The notes beneath the pieces are model-generated. The model was not told the DNA's origin and ran no database searches. It saw nothing but the letters and a program-made list of their open reading frames with translations. From NCBI RefSeq assembly GCF_003994855.1, contig NZ_CP034142.1:4030001-4094000 (forward strand): 64,000 bases of DNA, in the 5' to 3' direction. This document shows positions 44,561-53,686 of this stretch, in pieces. The position numbers and the translations under genes were made by a program. Position 1 is the first letter of the stretch, and each line of letters begins with the position of its first letter. The stretch comes from Marinobacter sp. NP-4(2019). Its GTDB lineage: Bacteria; Pseudomonadota; Gammaproteobacteria; Pseudomonadales; Oleiphilaceae.

Positions 44561-47011
44561 TCATGCAGGGTTGTGATCAATCACTGTGTCCTTGTTACGG
44601 GCAAACTCATCAAACGGGAAGTCGTCCACGGTGAGCATTTCCAGCACCACCGCCTCGTACTGGCGCATGAATTCCGCCTCTTCCTTCGTGTAGACGCCTG
44701 CCTCCAGGGCCGCTTCGAAGCGCTCTTCCGGGTGCAGAGCGGTCATCGGCAACTCGCCCTTGGCGTAGGCCTTGGTGACCTTGCGGTAGAGCTGCTCGGC
44801 CTTGTCATAATCCTGCAGCAGCCCGTTGTAGCGCGCGACCGGGTTTTCCACCTTGCCTTCGCCATCGGTGGTCCAGGTACTCGCAATCAGCTTGCTGCGG
44901 ATCGGCGTGTCGGTTGAAATCGCCCGGGCCAGACTGCGCGCCAGGTCATCATGGGGCGCATCCCAGTGACGGCCAAGTGGCATGGTCACTGCGCGCAAGG
45001 CTGTAGCAACCGGACGGTTAGGCAGGTTCTGCAGGAATTCGTCGAGCGCATTTTCCGTGCGATGAAGTAACAGTCCCAGACTGTATTCCATCACTTCCTT
45101 CTCACCTTCCACGGGCTGGGTTTCATGCCAGTTCTTCAGCACCATGGACGCCAGATACAGGTTGGAAAGCATGTCACCCAGTCGCGCGGAGATCAGCTCG
45201 CGCATTTTAAGTTCACTGCCCAGGGTGGTCATGGCGGCATCACCACACAGCCCAAAGGCGGCACTGAACCGGGCAACGGCCTGCGCGTATCGGCGACTTG
45301 CACTGTCAAACGGTACGTCCGCACGCCCTATCCCCAGCGCTTGAGTGAATGCGCGGGCGGCATTGCCAAAGATCAGGCCGGCGTGACCAAAGAAGGCATC
45401 ATCGAACGCCTCGATGTCGTCGTTGTCCTTCGCGGCCAATTCCTTGAGCACGTATGGATGACAGCGGATCGCGCCCTGACCGAAGATCATCAGGCTGCGG
45501 GTCATGATGTTGGCACCTTCCACGGTGATGGAAACCGCCGCACCACTGAAACCAATGCCAAGATAGTTACGGGGTCCCAGGGTCACCGTCTTGCCACCGT
45601 GAACATCCATCGCATCGGTCAGCACGCTGCGCTGGAACTCGGTCAGGTGGTATTTGAGGATCGCCGACGGGACGGCAGGCTTCTCGCCCTTATCGATCAT
45701 GTTGGCGGTGTGGTTAACCGCTGCCTGGGCAATGTAGGTCTTGGCGGCAATCCGCGCCAGGGGTTCCTGCACCCCTTCCATATCCGCCACCGGGGTATTG
45801 AACTGTCGGCGAATCCGGGTAAAGCCACCCGCCGTGCCCACGGCGTAGGCCGCGGCACCGGCCGCACCGGATGGCAGTGTGATACAGCGGCCCACAGACA
45901 GACACTCAACCAGCATACGCCAGCCCTGACCGGCCATTTCCTGACCGCCGATAATATAATCCAGCGGGATGAACACATCCTTGCCCCTGATCGGGCCATT
46001 CAGGAACGGATGGCCAATGGGGCAATGACGACGACCGATTTCCATGCCTTTGGTGTCACGGGGAATCAACGCACAGGTGATACCGTAGTCTTCCTGATCG
46101 CCCAGTAAACCATCCGGGTCAAACATGCGGAACGCCAGTCCTACCACCGTGGCAATCGGTGCCAGGGTGATCCAGCGTTTCTCGAAGTTGAGCCGGATAC
46201 CTATCACTTCCTTGCCGTCAACTTCCTGCTTGCAGACAATCCCGGTGTCCGGCAGGGAAGTGGCATCCGAGCCCGCGCGGGGACCGGTCAGGCCAAAACA
46301 GGGAATTTCACGGCCATCCGCCAGACGCGGCAGATAGTGATTCTTTTGCTCTTCGGTACCGTATTTAACCAGCAACTCACCCGGGCCGAGGGAATTCGGC
46401 ACACCAACGGATACCATCAGCATCTCATTGGCCGCCAGTTTCTGCAGCACCGCGGTTTGGGCCTTGGCGGAAAAATCCAGGCCGCCGTATTCCTTCGGGA
46501 TAATCATGCCGAAGAATTTCTCTTTCTTGAGAAAATCCCACAGCTCTTTCGGCAGATCGGCGCGCTCGACCGCCACGTCCCAGGCGTTACACATGGAGAT
46601 CGCCTGGGTACACTGGTTATCCACGAACGCCTGCTCTTCATCGGTCAGGCCGGTGTTGCGATTGATCAACAGGTTGTGCCAATCAGGCTGCCCGGTAAAC
46701 AGCTCACCATCCCAGCCCACGGTGCCCGCTTCAAGAGCAACCTTTTCAGTTTCGGAGACTTTCGGTGCCACTTTCTTGAACATGGCAAAAATGCGCGGTG
46801 TCAGCCAGTTCTTGCGAAATCCGGGCAGCCCGGCTGCGGCGGTAACGCCGGCACCGATAAACAGAATCAGCGCCAGGGTTCCGGAGGCGAAAAACAGGGA
46901 TATCAGCCCGACCACCACCATCACAGTAATGGCCGGCTTGGCACCGGACTCCCGGCGCATCACGGTCAGCAGACCGGCCACCGCAATCACGAACAGAATG
47001 AAAGTCATCAT
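44561..47011 (-). CDS. fadE: Acyl-CoA dehydrogenase, FadE type
   Basis: An 816-residue flavoprotein, close in length to E. coli FadE (814). Two N-terminal membrane helices (about 1-60) anchor it. The dehydrogenase core (about 110-530) has GMIIPKEYGGLDFS, CFGLTGPRAGSDA and the C-terminal FAD segments, followed by the extra C-terminal domain of about 280 residues (DUF1974) ending at DTVIDHNPA. It makes trans-2-enoyl-CoA in fatty-acid beta-oxidation. It follows rapA on the same strand after 100 bases. Confidence 0.94.
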   Translation of the reverse strand: MMTFILFVIAVAGLLTVMRRESGAKPAITVMVVVGLISLFFASGTLALILFIGAGVTAAAGLPGFRKNWLTPRIFAMFKKVAPKVSETEKVALEAGTVGWDGELFTGQPDWHNLLINRNTGLTDEEQAFVDNQCTQAISMCNAWDVAVERADLPKELWDFLKKEKFFGMIIPKEYGGLDFSAKAQTAVLQKLAANEMLMVSVGVPNSLGPGELLVKYGTEEQKNHYLPRLADGREIPCFGLTGPRAGSDATSLPDTGIVCKQEVDGKEVIGIRLNFEKRWITLAPIATVVGLAFRMFDPDGLLGDQEDYGITCALIPRDTKGMEIGRRHCPIGHPFLNGPIRGKDVFIPLDYIIGGQEMAGQGWRMLVECLSVGRCITLPSGAAGAAAYAVGTAGGFTRIRRQFNTPVADMEGVQEPLARIAAKTYIAQAAVNHTANMIDKGEKPAVPSAILKYHLTEFQRSVLTDAMDVHGGKTVTLGPRNYLGIGFSGAAVSITVEGANIMTRSLMIFGQGAIRCHPYVLKELAAKDNDDIEAFDDAFFGHAGLIFGNAARAFTQALGIGRADVPFDSASRRYAQAVARFSAAFGLCGDAAMTTLGSELKMRELISARLGDMLSNLYLASMVLKNWHETQPVEGEKEVMEYSLGLLLHRTENALDEFLQNLPNRPVATALRAVTMPLGRHWDAPHDDLARSLARAISTDTPIRSKLIASTWTTDGEGKVENPVARYNGLLQDYDKAEQLYRKVTKAYAKGELPMTALHPEERFEAALEAGVYTKEEAEFMRQYEAVVLEMLTVDDFPFDEFARNKDTVIDHNPA

Positions 47012-47111
47012 AGGGTCTCTCTGTCATTCATGGATTGAATATCGAAGACTACATTTCGTTACGTTCAAGGTAACCGATCGGATGATTCCTCGCCAGTAAA
47101 TCACATCATGA

Positions 47112-49973
47112 TCAGGCAGTTACAATCACACGAATACCTTCCAGCGACAGACTGGCCTGTGTGAGTGCCGATTTTGCCGCCTGGAACTGATCCTGGAAAA
47201 ATCCGATTTCCTCGTCCCGGATGGCCGGATTCACTTTCTTCAGCGCTTCAAGGCGACGGATTTCGGGTTCAAACATCCGGCTTAACTGTTCCAGTGCTTT
47301 CTCACGCATCGGCTCCAGGTGAGGGTCCGCCAGCCTTTCGGCGTGATCGACCATGGTTTCTACCTGGGGGCGGATTTGCGGCACCACCGCCTGGGCCGTG
47401 CGGCGGCGGATATTGGAACAGAGGTCGTTCAGACGGTCATGGGGCAAGGCGGCGGACAAATCGCGACCATTGACATCCACTAGCAAGCGCAGTGGCGACA
47501 CCGGCAGGTATCGTGACAACTGCAGCGACTCCGGCGCCGGGCAGTGGACCGTGAACAAGGCTTCCAGCAACAGTGTGCCTGGCGGCAGCGCCTTGACCGA
47601 CAGGCTGGCGAGAGCGGCCTTGCCGAGGCCGGAGCTGGTCACCGAGTCCATCACGCCGGTTACCAGTGGGTGTTCCCAGCTCATGAACGCCATGTCTTCG
47701 CGCTCAAGTGCCTGCTGGCGACTCCAGGTGACCGTCAGGCCGTCTTCCGGTAATTCAGACACATGTCCGGCATGGTAGTGTTCGCCGGGCCGGAGTACAT
47801 CGGCATGCTCGGAATGATCTTCCATATCCACGCCAAGGATATCGAACGCTTCCACCATGTAGTCCCGCACTGCGGCGGAGCCTTCTTCCTCTTCGATCTG
47901 TCGGATCAGGTCGGTCGCCACATCGCGGCGACAGGAATTCATCTCGATCAGTGCATCACGGCCATTCTGCAGCAATGCGTGCAGACGCCCGGCCTCCGCA
48001 CGGGATTCCTTCAACACGGCGTCCAGCTCTGTAAACCCGCCATCCACCACACGCTGCCATTCGGCCTGCACCTTATCCTGGACCGCCACACCTACGGAAC
48101 AACTCTCATTGAAGGCATTGAGTCCCTCATGGAACCAGCGGAACTGGGCTTCCTGAACGGTACCTTCCAGGTAGGGGATATGGATATCGATGGTGTCGGA
48201 CTGACCGATACGGTCGAGACGACCAATACGCTGCTCCAGCAGGTCGGGATTGGCCGGCAGGTCAAACAACACCAGATGGTGGGCAAACTGGAAGTTGCGC
48301 CCCTCACTGCCAATCTCGGAGCAGATCAGCGCCTGTGCGCCTTGTTCGGTGTCCGAGAAATAGGCCGCTGCCCGATCCCGCTCGATCAGGCTGAGGTGTT
48401 CGTGAAACGCGGCACTGCGGATACCGGCCCGCAGCTGCAAATAATGCTCCAGAGCCATCGCCGTGCTGGCGTGGGCACAGATCACCACCATCTTGGCCGG
48501 CTTCAGACTGGCCAGGGTTTTCTCCAGCCAGGCGACCCGGGGATCTTCCGCAAGCCATTGTTCTTCGTCAAGCGCGCGTGCCGGCGCCAGATTGACCAGG
48601 CCAAACCGGTGGGACTGATAGCTGTCGGGACATGGCAGGGGTACAGGCAGGGCGCGCCGCTCCGGAAAGCCCTGAATGGCTGCGCGGGTGTTACGGAACA
48701 GCACGCGACCGGTGCCGTGGCGATCCAGCAGGGCATCAATGATGGCCTGTTTCGGTTCGGGGGCCTTTTCCAGTACCGCCAGCTCATCCCCCAACCAGTT
48801 CTTCAGGGCGGCGCGGTCTTCCGCAGCCAGACTGCCACCGTTATCCTGCAGCCGACGCACCACCTTGTTGATGGCTTCGTACTGCTGCTCTTCCTCACGA
48901 AAGGCTTCCAGGTCGTGGAACCGGGCGGGGTCCAGCAGGCGTAAACGGGCAAAGTGGCTGGCTACACCCACCTGCTCTGGTGTCGCGGTCAATAGCAATA
49001 ACCCGCGACTGGCCGCCGACAAATCTTCCACCAACTGGTATTCCGGGCTCACCTGTTCCTGACTCCAGGCCAGATGGTGGGCCTCGTCCACCACCATCAG
49101 GTCCCAACCCGCCGCGACGGCGTCCTTCTGCGCCTGCGGGCTGGACTTCAGAAAATCGAGGCTGCACAGCACCAGTTGATCGCTTTCAAACGGATTAACC
49201 GAAAACGCATCCCCGAACACTTTATTGACCAGGGCGTCGACGTCATCCTCGTTTTCGGCCAGGGCATCGTAACGGCCCTGATCAATGATGGAGAAACGCA
49301 GGTTGAAACGCCGCAGCATTTCCACCAGCCACTGGTGAATCAGTGAATCAGGCACCACGATTAATGCCCGTTTGGCACGACCGGTATGCAACTGGTAATG
49401 AAGAATCAGACCCGCTTCGATGGTTTTGCCAAGACCTACTTCATCGGCCAGCAACACCCTGGGCGCATGACGGCTGGCGACCTCGTGAGCGATGTAGATC
49501 TGATGCGGCAGGTGTTGGGTTCGTGCCCCGATCAGGCCCTGGGCCGAGGATGCCCGTAAACGCTCCTGGTGCTGCAGGGTCGCGACGCGCAGTCGGAAAG
49601 CCCCGTTACGGTCAAACTGACCGGCAAACAGGCGTTGGTGCGGTGCCGAGAAATTCACCGAACTGCTCAGTTTGACTTCGGAGATCTGCTGGATGTTTTC
49701 GCCATCGTCCGCGTGGTACATCAGGACGCCACCCAGGTCTTCCACCGCCTGCACGGTGTAGCGATCGCCATCGAAGGTCTCGATCTCCTCACCGATCTGG
49801 TAAATGATGCGGGACAGCGGGGCGTTATCAATGGCGTAGGTGCGTTCTTCGTCGGCGGCCGGGAACCCGAGCGTCACCCGTCGCCCCGAAATATCGGTGA
49901 CAATTCCTAGCCCGAGGCCGGTGTCACTATGGCTGACCCAGCGCTGGCCGATAACAAAATCCGATGCGTCCAA
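47112..49973 (-). CDS. rapA: RNA polymerase-associated helicase-like protein RapA
   Basis: A 953-residue SWI2/SNF2 ATPase. The N-terminal Tudor-like domains begin FVIGQRWVSHSDTGLGLG; motif I is ADEVGLGKTIEAGL (about 171), motif II VVDEAHHLAW (about 275), motif III LLLTATPEQ, and motif VI QRIGRLDRIGQSD (about 585). It recycles RNA polymerase after termination. The TTG at 49973 has GGAGG just upstream; a TTG at 49994 lacks a site. E. coli RapA has 968 residues with the same beginning, which supports this start. Confidence 0.93.
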   Translation of the reverse strand: MDASDFVIGQRWVSHSDTGLGLGIVTDISGRRVTLGFPAADEERTYAIDNAPLSRIIYQIGEEIETFDGDRYTVQAVEDLGGVLMYHADDGENIQQISEVKLSSSVNFSAPHQRLFAGQFDRNGAFRLRVATLQHQERLRASSAQGLIGARTQHLPHQIYIAHEVASRHAPRVLLADEVGLGKTIEAGLILHYQLHTGRAKRALIVVPDSLIHQWLVEMLRRFNLRFSIIDQGRYDALAENEDDVDALVNKVFGDAFSVNPFESDQLVLCSLDFLKSSPQAQKDAVAAGWDLMVVDEAHHLAWSQEQVSPEYQLVEDLSAASRGLLLLTATPEQVGVASHFARLRLLDPARFHDLEAFREEEQQYEAINKVVRRLQDNGGSLAAEDRAALKNWLGDELAVLEKAPEPKQAIIDALLDRHGTGRVLFRNTRAAIQGFPERRALPVPLPCPDSYQSHRFGLVNLAPARALDEEQWLAEDPRVAWLEKTLASLKPAKMVVICAHASTAMALEHYLQLRAGIRSAAFHEHLSLIERDRAAAYFSDTEQGAQALICSEIGSEGRNFQFAHHLVLFDLPANPDLLEQRIGRLDRIGQSDTIDIHIPYLEGTVQEAQFRWFHEGLNAFNESCSVGVAVQDKVQAEWQRVVDGGFTELDAVLKESRAEAGRLHALLQNGRDALIEMNSCRRDVATDLIRQIEEEEGSAAVRDYMVEAFDILGVDMEDHSEHADVLRPGEHYHAGHVSELPEDGLTVTWSRQQALEREDMAFMSWEHPLVTGVMDSVTSSGLGKAALASLSVKALPPGTLLLEALFTVHCPAPESLQLSRYLPVSPLRLLVDVNGRDLSAALPHDRLNDLCSNIRRRTAQAVVPQIRPQVETMVDHAERLADPHLEPMREKALEQLSRMFEPEIRRLEALKKVNPAIRDEEIGFFQDQFQAAKSALTQASLSLEGIRVIVTA

Positions 49974-50033
49974 GAAACCTCCGTCGCGTTTCAATTCAGG
50001 GTGTCTGTGTAGTCGTTGCTTTCGTCAGTGTCA

Positions 50034-50792
50034 TTACTTCAGCTGTTTGTAGTCGGCGCCGCTCTCACGCACCCAGTAAGCCGCCGCGCCGCATACCGCC
50101 GCAGGCACCACCACCAGGTTCAGCACCGGCACCATGGCGGCCAGTGCCACCGGCAGGCCAAAACCGAAGGCAGACAACCGGGTATCTCCCAATAGCTTGC
50201 GCAACGCAGGAAAACTGACCTTGTGATTATCCGCCGGGTAATCCACGTACTGCAGTGCCATCATCCAGCAGTTAAAGAGGAACCACAGCACTGCGGCCAC
50301 CAGATTCACCACCGGGATCAGCCCGATGATCAACAGGCCGATGGCCCGCGGCAGGTAGTAGAGAATTTTCTGCACCTCCCGCCACAGAGCGCGGGGAATA
50401 TCGCGGATGATCTGCCCCCAGCCATCGTCCGTGCTGACCTCCTGACCCGTCAGGTGCTTTTCCGTCAATTCTGCCAGGTAGCCGTAAAAGGGCGACCCGA
50501 TCAGATTCGCCAGAATAACGAACCCATAGGCCAGCATCAGAAGGATTACCACGCCGTAGAGGATCCAGAATAGCCAGTCCAGGCTCTGCAGCCAGGCCCA
50601 ATCAGGTAACCACCCCATGGCGGCGGCGATCATCGCAGCAAACAGTTCAGCGAGAAAATAGAACAGCAAACCAAACAGCAAGACATTGATAACCAGGGGA
50701 ATAATCACGAACAAGCGCAGGCCAGGCTGGCGAATCAACCTGAAACCTTCACCGAGGTAGCCCAGGCCACGAAAAAAGTTTCCCTTCAACAT
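50034..50792 (-). CDS. cysZ: Sulfate transporter CysZ
   Basis: A 252-residue inner-membrane protein with four hydrophobic segments. NFFRGLGYLGEGFRLIRQPGLR, ending in long helices, and the C-terminal LRKLLGDTRLSAFGFG are characteristic of CysZ (EI24 family). It imports sulfate for cysteine synthesis. GGAGG lies upstream, placed 11 bases from the ATG at 50792 and two from an ATG at 50801, so the start may be either. No cysteine-synthesis gene is adjacent. It precedes rapA on the same strand. Confidence 0.88.
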   Translation of the reverse strand: MLKGNFFRGLGYLGEGFRLIRQPGLRLFVIIPLVINVLLFGLLFYFLAELFAAMIAAAMGWLPDWAWLQSLDWLFWILYGVVILLMLAYGFVILANLIGSPFYGYLAELTEKHLTGQEVSTDDGWGQIIRDIPRALWREVQKILYYLPRAIGLLIIGLIPVVNLVAAVLWFLFNCWMMALQYVDYPADNHKVSFPALRKLLGDTRLSAFGFGLPVALAAMVPVLNLVVVPAAVCGAAAYWVRESGADYKQLK

Positions 50793-50867
50793 AGGTGGCA
50801 TTACCTCCGCTTCAATGACAGTGACGGGGCGCAAAGCATATCATGTTGCCACACTCACCACAGCCCG

Positions 50868-51269
50868 ATGAGCCCCCGGATTCCACCGATGTACACACAG
50901 AAAGGCCGCCTCGAACAGATTCTCGATTGCCGTCCCCTGTGGCAACTGGCCCTGCTCATATCCGTCATTGCGATCCTTTACCTGGCCACCACCAGCCAAC
51001 CATACCCTGTGCCGTCGTCCCCAAATGACAAGATCAACCATCTCGTTGCCTTCACCGAGTTGACCATTCTTGCCCGGCTGGGATGGCCGCGCCTATCCGG
51101 CCTATGGCTTATTCCACCTCTCTTGCTGTTTGGCTTTGCAATAGAAATGATTCAATCCCAGTTGCCTTACCGCGAGTTTTCGCTGGCGGATCTGGCAGCA
51201 GATGCGGCAGGCGTTGCAGTCGGTTTACTGCCCTGGCCCGGGGTGAAGCGTGGTAATGCCTCCCCTTGA
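50868..51269 (+). CDS. VanZ-like membrane protein
   Basis: A 133-residue protein with three to four hydrophobic helices. SPNDKINHLVAFTELTIL and the IEMIQSQLPYREFSLADLAADAAG region fit the VanZ family signature (conserved D, K, H and E). The function of chromosomal VanZ-like proteins is unclear; a few give teicoplanin resistance. The start has no strong ribosome site, and an ATG seven codons later is possible. It is divergent from cysZ. Confidence 0.78.
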   Translation: MSPRIPPMYTQKGRLEQILDCRPLWQLALLISVIAILYLATTSQPYPVPSSPNDKINHLVAFTELTILARLGWPRLSGLWLIPPLLLFGFAIEMIQSQLPYREFSLADLAADAAGVAVGLLPWPGVKRGNASP

Positions 51270-51433
51270 CGGGTGCATAAAACTGAACGTGAGAATTTTC
51301 CCTGGCTTGGTGTGCGATATTTCCTACATAAGCGTAAGCCGGTGCGGCAACGTGACGTAGGCACTTTGATAGAGGCAATCGACAGATAACCTAATACTCT
51401 GTTTTGAATGCATTAATAAGGAACGCCATAAAA

Positions 51434-51462
51434 GTGACACCGAAATGAGGTGCAGGTGTCAC
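51434..51462. promoter_or_regulatory. Inverted repeat upstream of the CsrB-like RNA promoter
   Basis: GTGACACC (51434-51441) and GGTGTCAC (51455-51462) are perfect eight-base arms with 13 bases between, centres 21 bases apart, or two helical turns. They lie at about -63 to -35 from the proposed RNA start, an activator-like position. The exact GacA box TGTAAG-N6-CTTACA is not seen nearby. The -10 candidate is TATAGT at 51485-51490. Confidence 0.4.
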
Positions 51463-51496
51463 ACGTCTGTCAGAACAAGATTGCTATAGTTAAATC

Positions 51497-51730
51497 GTCA
51501 GGGATGACAGGGAAATGGAAGACGCACAGGACGCACCCCGGCAACTGGATGCAGGGAGAGGCAGGGATACATGGACGCCTCGCTTAAAGGATAATTATCT
51601 GGAACGCTGGCTAGGATGCCGGCACCACGGAGTGGATCAAGGATAATGCAACAGGGCAGTTGCAAAATTCGCAGGGACGCGACGACCTGTTCCGAAAAAG
51701 GGCAGCCTGAGGGTTGCCCTTTCTTTTTTT
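51497..51730 (+). ncRNA. CsrB/RsmZ-like CsrA-binding small RNA (candidate)
   Basis: A stretch of about 235 bases without a coding frame contains 15 GGA triplets between 51501 and 51680, several in the form CAGGGA or AAGGA that CsrA/RsmA binds. It has a TATAGT -10 candidate just before it and ends in a strong intrinsic terminator. This density and layout is the hallmark of CsrB, RsmY and RsmZ RNAs, which bind and hold many CsrA dimers. Exact ends are estimated. The 459-base gap between the VanZ-like gene and the methyltransferase holds nothing else except the inverted repeat at 51434. Confidence 0.72.
51697..51730. terminator. Terminator of the CsrB-like RNA
   Basis: The stem AAAGGGCAGCC / GGTTGCCCTTT, with one G-T pair, is followed by TTCTTTTTTT on the plus strand. 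On the minus strand it directly follows the methyltransferase stop and has a T-run as well, so it ends both transcripts. Confidence 0.85.
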
Positions 51731-52394
51731 ATGTTCCCTGCAACGCCTCCACCAGATAAATCCGGACCTGATTGAATTCCTCGAATTCATTGAGGTCCGG
51801 CCAGGTTCGACCCTCAATCACCGCTTGACGCTGATACCGCTCGTCACCCAGGTTTTTGACCCGGGAATCCGCAAGCAGCACCTGGGAGGCGGCACCGTAA
51901 AATGCCTGCAACAACGGCTTGTTCTCCGGATCGTAGAGCACGTCCGCCGCCGTCACCAAGTCGATGCCTTCCGGCTTTGCATACCAGTCCCCGCACACAG
52001 TCACCGATACATCGTTTAGCCTGGCATTGGCAGCAGCGGCATCCAGCGCCGCCGGGTCGATGTCACAGGCAATCGCTTCAGTCGCACCAGCCATCGCAGC
52101 GGCAATGGCCACCACACCGGAGCCTGAACCAAAATCCAGCACCCGTTTACCCGCCACCCATTGTGGATTCGCCAGGATCCAGGCTGCCAACACCTGCCCG
52201 CTCGCCCAGCAAAAGGACCAGTAGGCGGGTTCCGCTACCACGGCCTGCGCCTCCTCATGGCTCAGAGGCCCCTCCAACACTGTGGGATCAAACAGGTAGA
52301 GGGCAATCTGCGGACACCCGGCGGGGCGGGTAACCGCTACCCGTCCACGGCTCAGGGTCTTCTGAAGGTGGTGATTGAGTACATCCTCGTTCAT
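51729..52394 (-). CDS. Class I SAM-dependent methyltransferase, PrmA/ETFBKMT-like
   Basis: A 221-residue methyltransferase. The SAM-binding motif I is VLDFGSGSGVVAIAAAMAG (about residue 95), followed by ACDIDPAALDAA and VTAADVLYDP. EPAYWSFCWASGQVLAAWIL just before motif I is typical of the protein lysine methyltransferases related to PrmA and ETFB-KMT. Its target is unknown. The ATG at 52394 follows GGAGC by four bases; the frame stays open upstream. It is convergent with the small RNA. Confidence 0.82.
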   Translation of the reverse strand: MNEDVLNHHLQKTLSRGRVAVTRPAGCPQIALYLFDPTVLEGPLSHEEAQAVVAEPAYWSFCWASGQVLAAWILANPQWVAGKRVLDFGSGSGVVAIAAAMAGATEAIACDIDPAALDAAAANARLNDVSVTVCGDWYAKPEGIDLVTAADVLYDPENKPLLQAFYGAASQVLLADSRVKNLGDERYQRQAVIEGRTWPDLNEFEEFNQVRIYLVEALQGT

Positions 52395-52531
52395 CACAGC
52401 TCCGGGCTCACAGGTTATAAAAGCCCGGTATTGTAGCCTGCGCCGGTCGTCGACCATACCTGCAAGCGAGCAAAAAAACGCCGTCTCCGTTATACTGCGG
52501 CAACATTTCCCCCACGACCCAAACCACTGAA

Positions 52532-53623
52532 ATGGCTTCCAGACCCGATACCGACGATTACCTGTCCCTGTTCCTGAACGACACCCCGATGATGGATGTC
52601 CGCGCCCCGACGGAGTTCAGCAAGGGCAGCTTCCCTTGTGCTGAAAACGCCCCACTGATGAACGACGAAGAGCGTCACCGGGTCGGTATCTGCTATAAGG
52701 AAAAGGGGCAGGACAAGGCGATTGAACTGGGCCATCAACTGGTGGCCGGTGACATCAAGGACCAGCGCATCGAAGCCTGGAAGCGCTTCATTGCCAACCA
52801 CCCCGAAGGCTACCTGTTCTGTTTCCGGGGCGGGTTGCGGTCGCGACTGACCCAGCAATGGATCAAGGAAGCGGGTATCGACTACCCACTGGTTAAAGGC
52901 GGTTATAAAGCCCTTCGCCGTTTCCTGATCGACAGCCTTGAGTCTCTCATTAACTCTTCCGAGTTCCGGATACTCAGCGGCCGGACCGGCACCGGCAAGA
53001 CCCGGGTACTGCAACAATTGCCCAACCCGGTCGATCTCGAGGGCCTGGCCAACCATCGTGGCTCCAGTTTTGGGCGCCAGGTCACGCCCCAGCCATCCCA
53101 GATCGACTTCGAGAATCGCCTGGCGGTTGCCATGCTCAAGGCCACCCACCGCATTGGTGGCCCGATTTACCTGGAGGATGAAAGCCGGCTTGTGGGACGC
53201 TGTGCTCTCCCGGAGAATCTCCGGCAGCGGATGTCAGACGCGCCACTGATGGTACTGGAACAGCCGATGTCCGAGCGAATAGCCATTATTCGGGAAGACT
53301 ATGTGGAAAACATGCTCGCCGACTATACTGCACGGGATGGCGGGGAAGCCGGCTGGCAGAACTTCCATGATTACCTGTTGAGTGCCCTGGATCGAATCCG
53401 TAAACGCCTGGGTGGAGAGCGCCACCAACATCTGCGAAAGCTGATGACTGAAGCACTGGACCAACAGCAGGACAATGGCGACCTTGGTGGCCACGACCTC
53501 TGGATACAGGCATTACTGGAAGACTATTACGACCCGATGTATGACTATCAGCTCAGTCAGAAGAAAGGGCGGATTGTGGTTCAGGGCAGTCCAACGACCA
53601 TTATTGACTGGGCCAATCGCTAA
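52532..53623 (+). CDS. mnmH: tRNA 2-selenouridine synthase
   Basis: A 363-residue protein with an N-terminal rhodanese domain (about 1-130) and a C-terminal P-loop domain (GRTGTGKTRVLQQL, about 150). The catalytic cysteine is C97 in YLFCFRGGLRS, the same position as in E. coli SelU. It replaces sulfur by selenium at the wobble uridine of some tRNAs, through a geranylated intermediate. This implies a selenophosphate synthetase (SelD) elsewhere in the genome; none lies in this window. Confidence 0.92.
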   Translation: MASRPDTDDYLSLFLNDTPMMDVRAPTEFSKGSFPCAENAPLMNDEERHRVGICYKEKGQDKAIELGHQLVAGDIKDQRIEAWKRFIANHPEGYLFCFRGGLRSRLTQQWIKEAGIDYPLVKGGYKALRRFLIDSLESLINSSEFRILSGRTGTGKTRVLQQLPNPVDLEGLANHRGSSFGRQVTPQPSQIDFENRLAVAMLKATHRIGGPIYLEDESRLVGRCALPENLRQRMSDAPLMVLEQPMSERIAIIREDYVENMLADYTARDGGEAGWQNFHDYLLSALDRIRKRLGGERHQHLRKLMTEALDQQQDNGDLGGHDLWIQALLEDYYDPMYDYQLSQKKGRIVVQGSPTTIIDWANR

Positions 53624-53686
53624 ACGGTTTCGTAGGGAAACCTGAACAATCACCTGAAAAACTAACGAAGAACAAGGAGTCGCCTG

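Noticed and set aside
47763..48944. A 393-codon open frame on the plus strand
   Set aside because: It is antisense to rapA, whose helicase motifs are intact; the composition is that of a shadow frame.
51320..51345. GacA box upstream of the CsrB-like RNA
   Set aside because: TACATAAGCGTAAG resembles parts of TGTAAG-N6-CTTACA but the half-sites are in the wrong arrangement.
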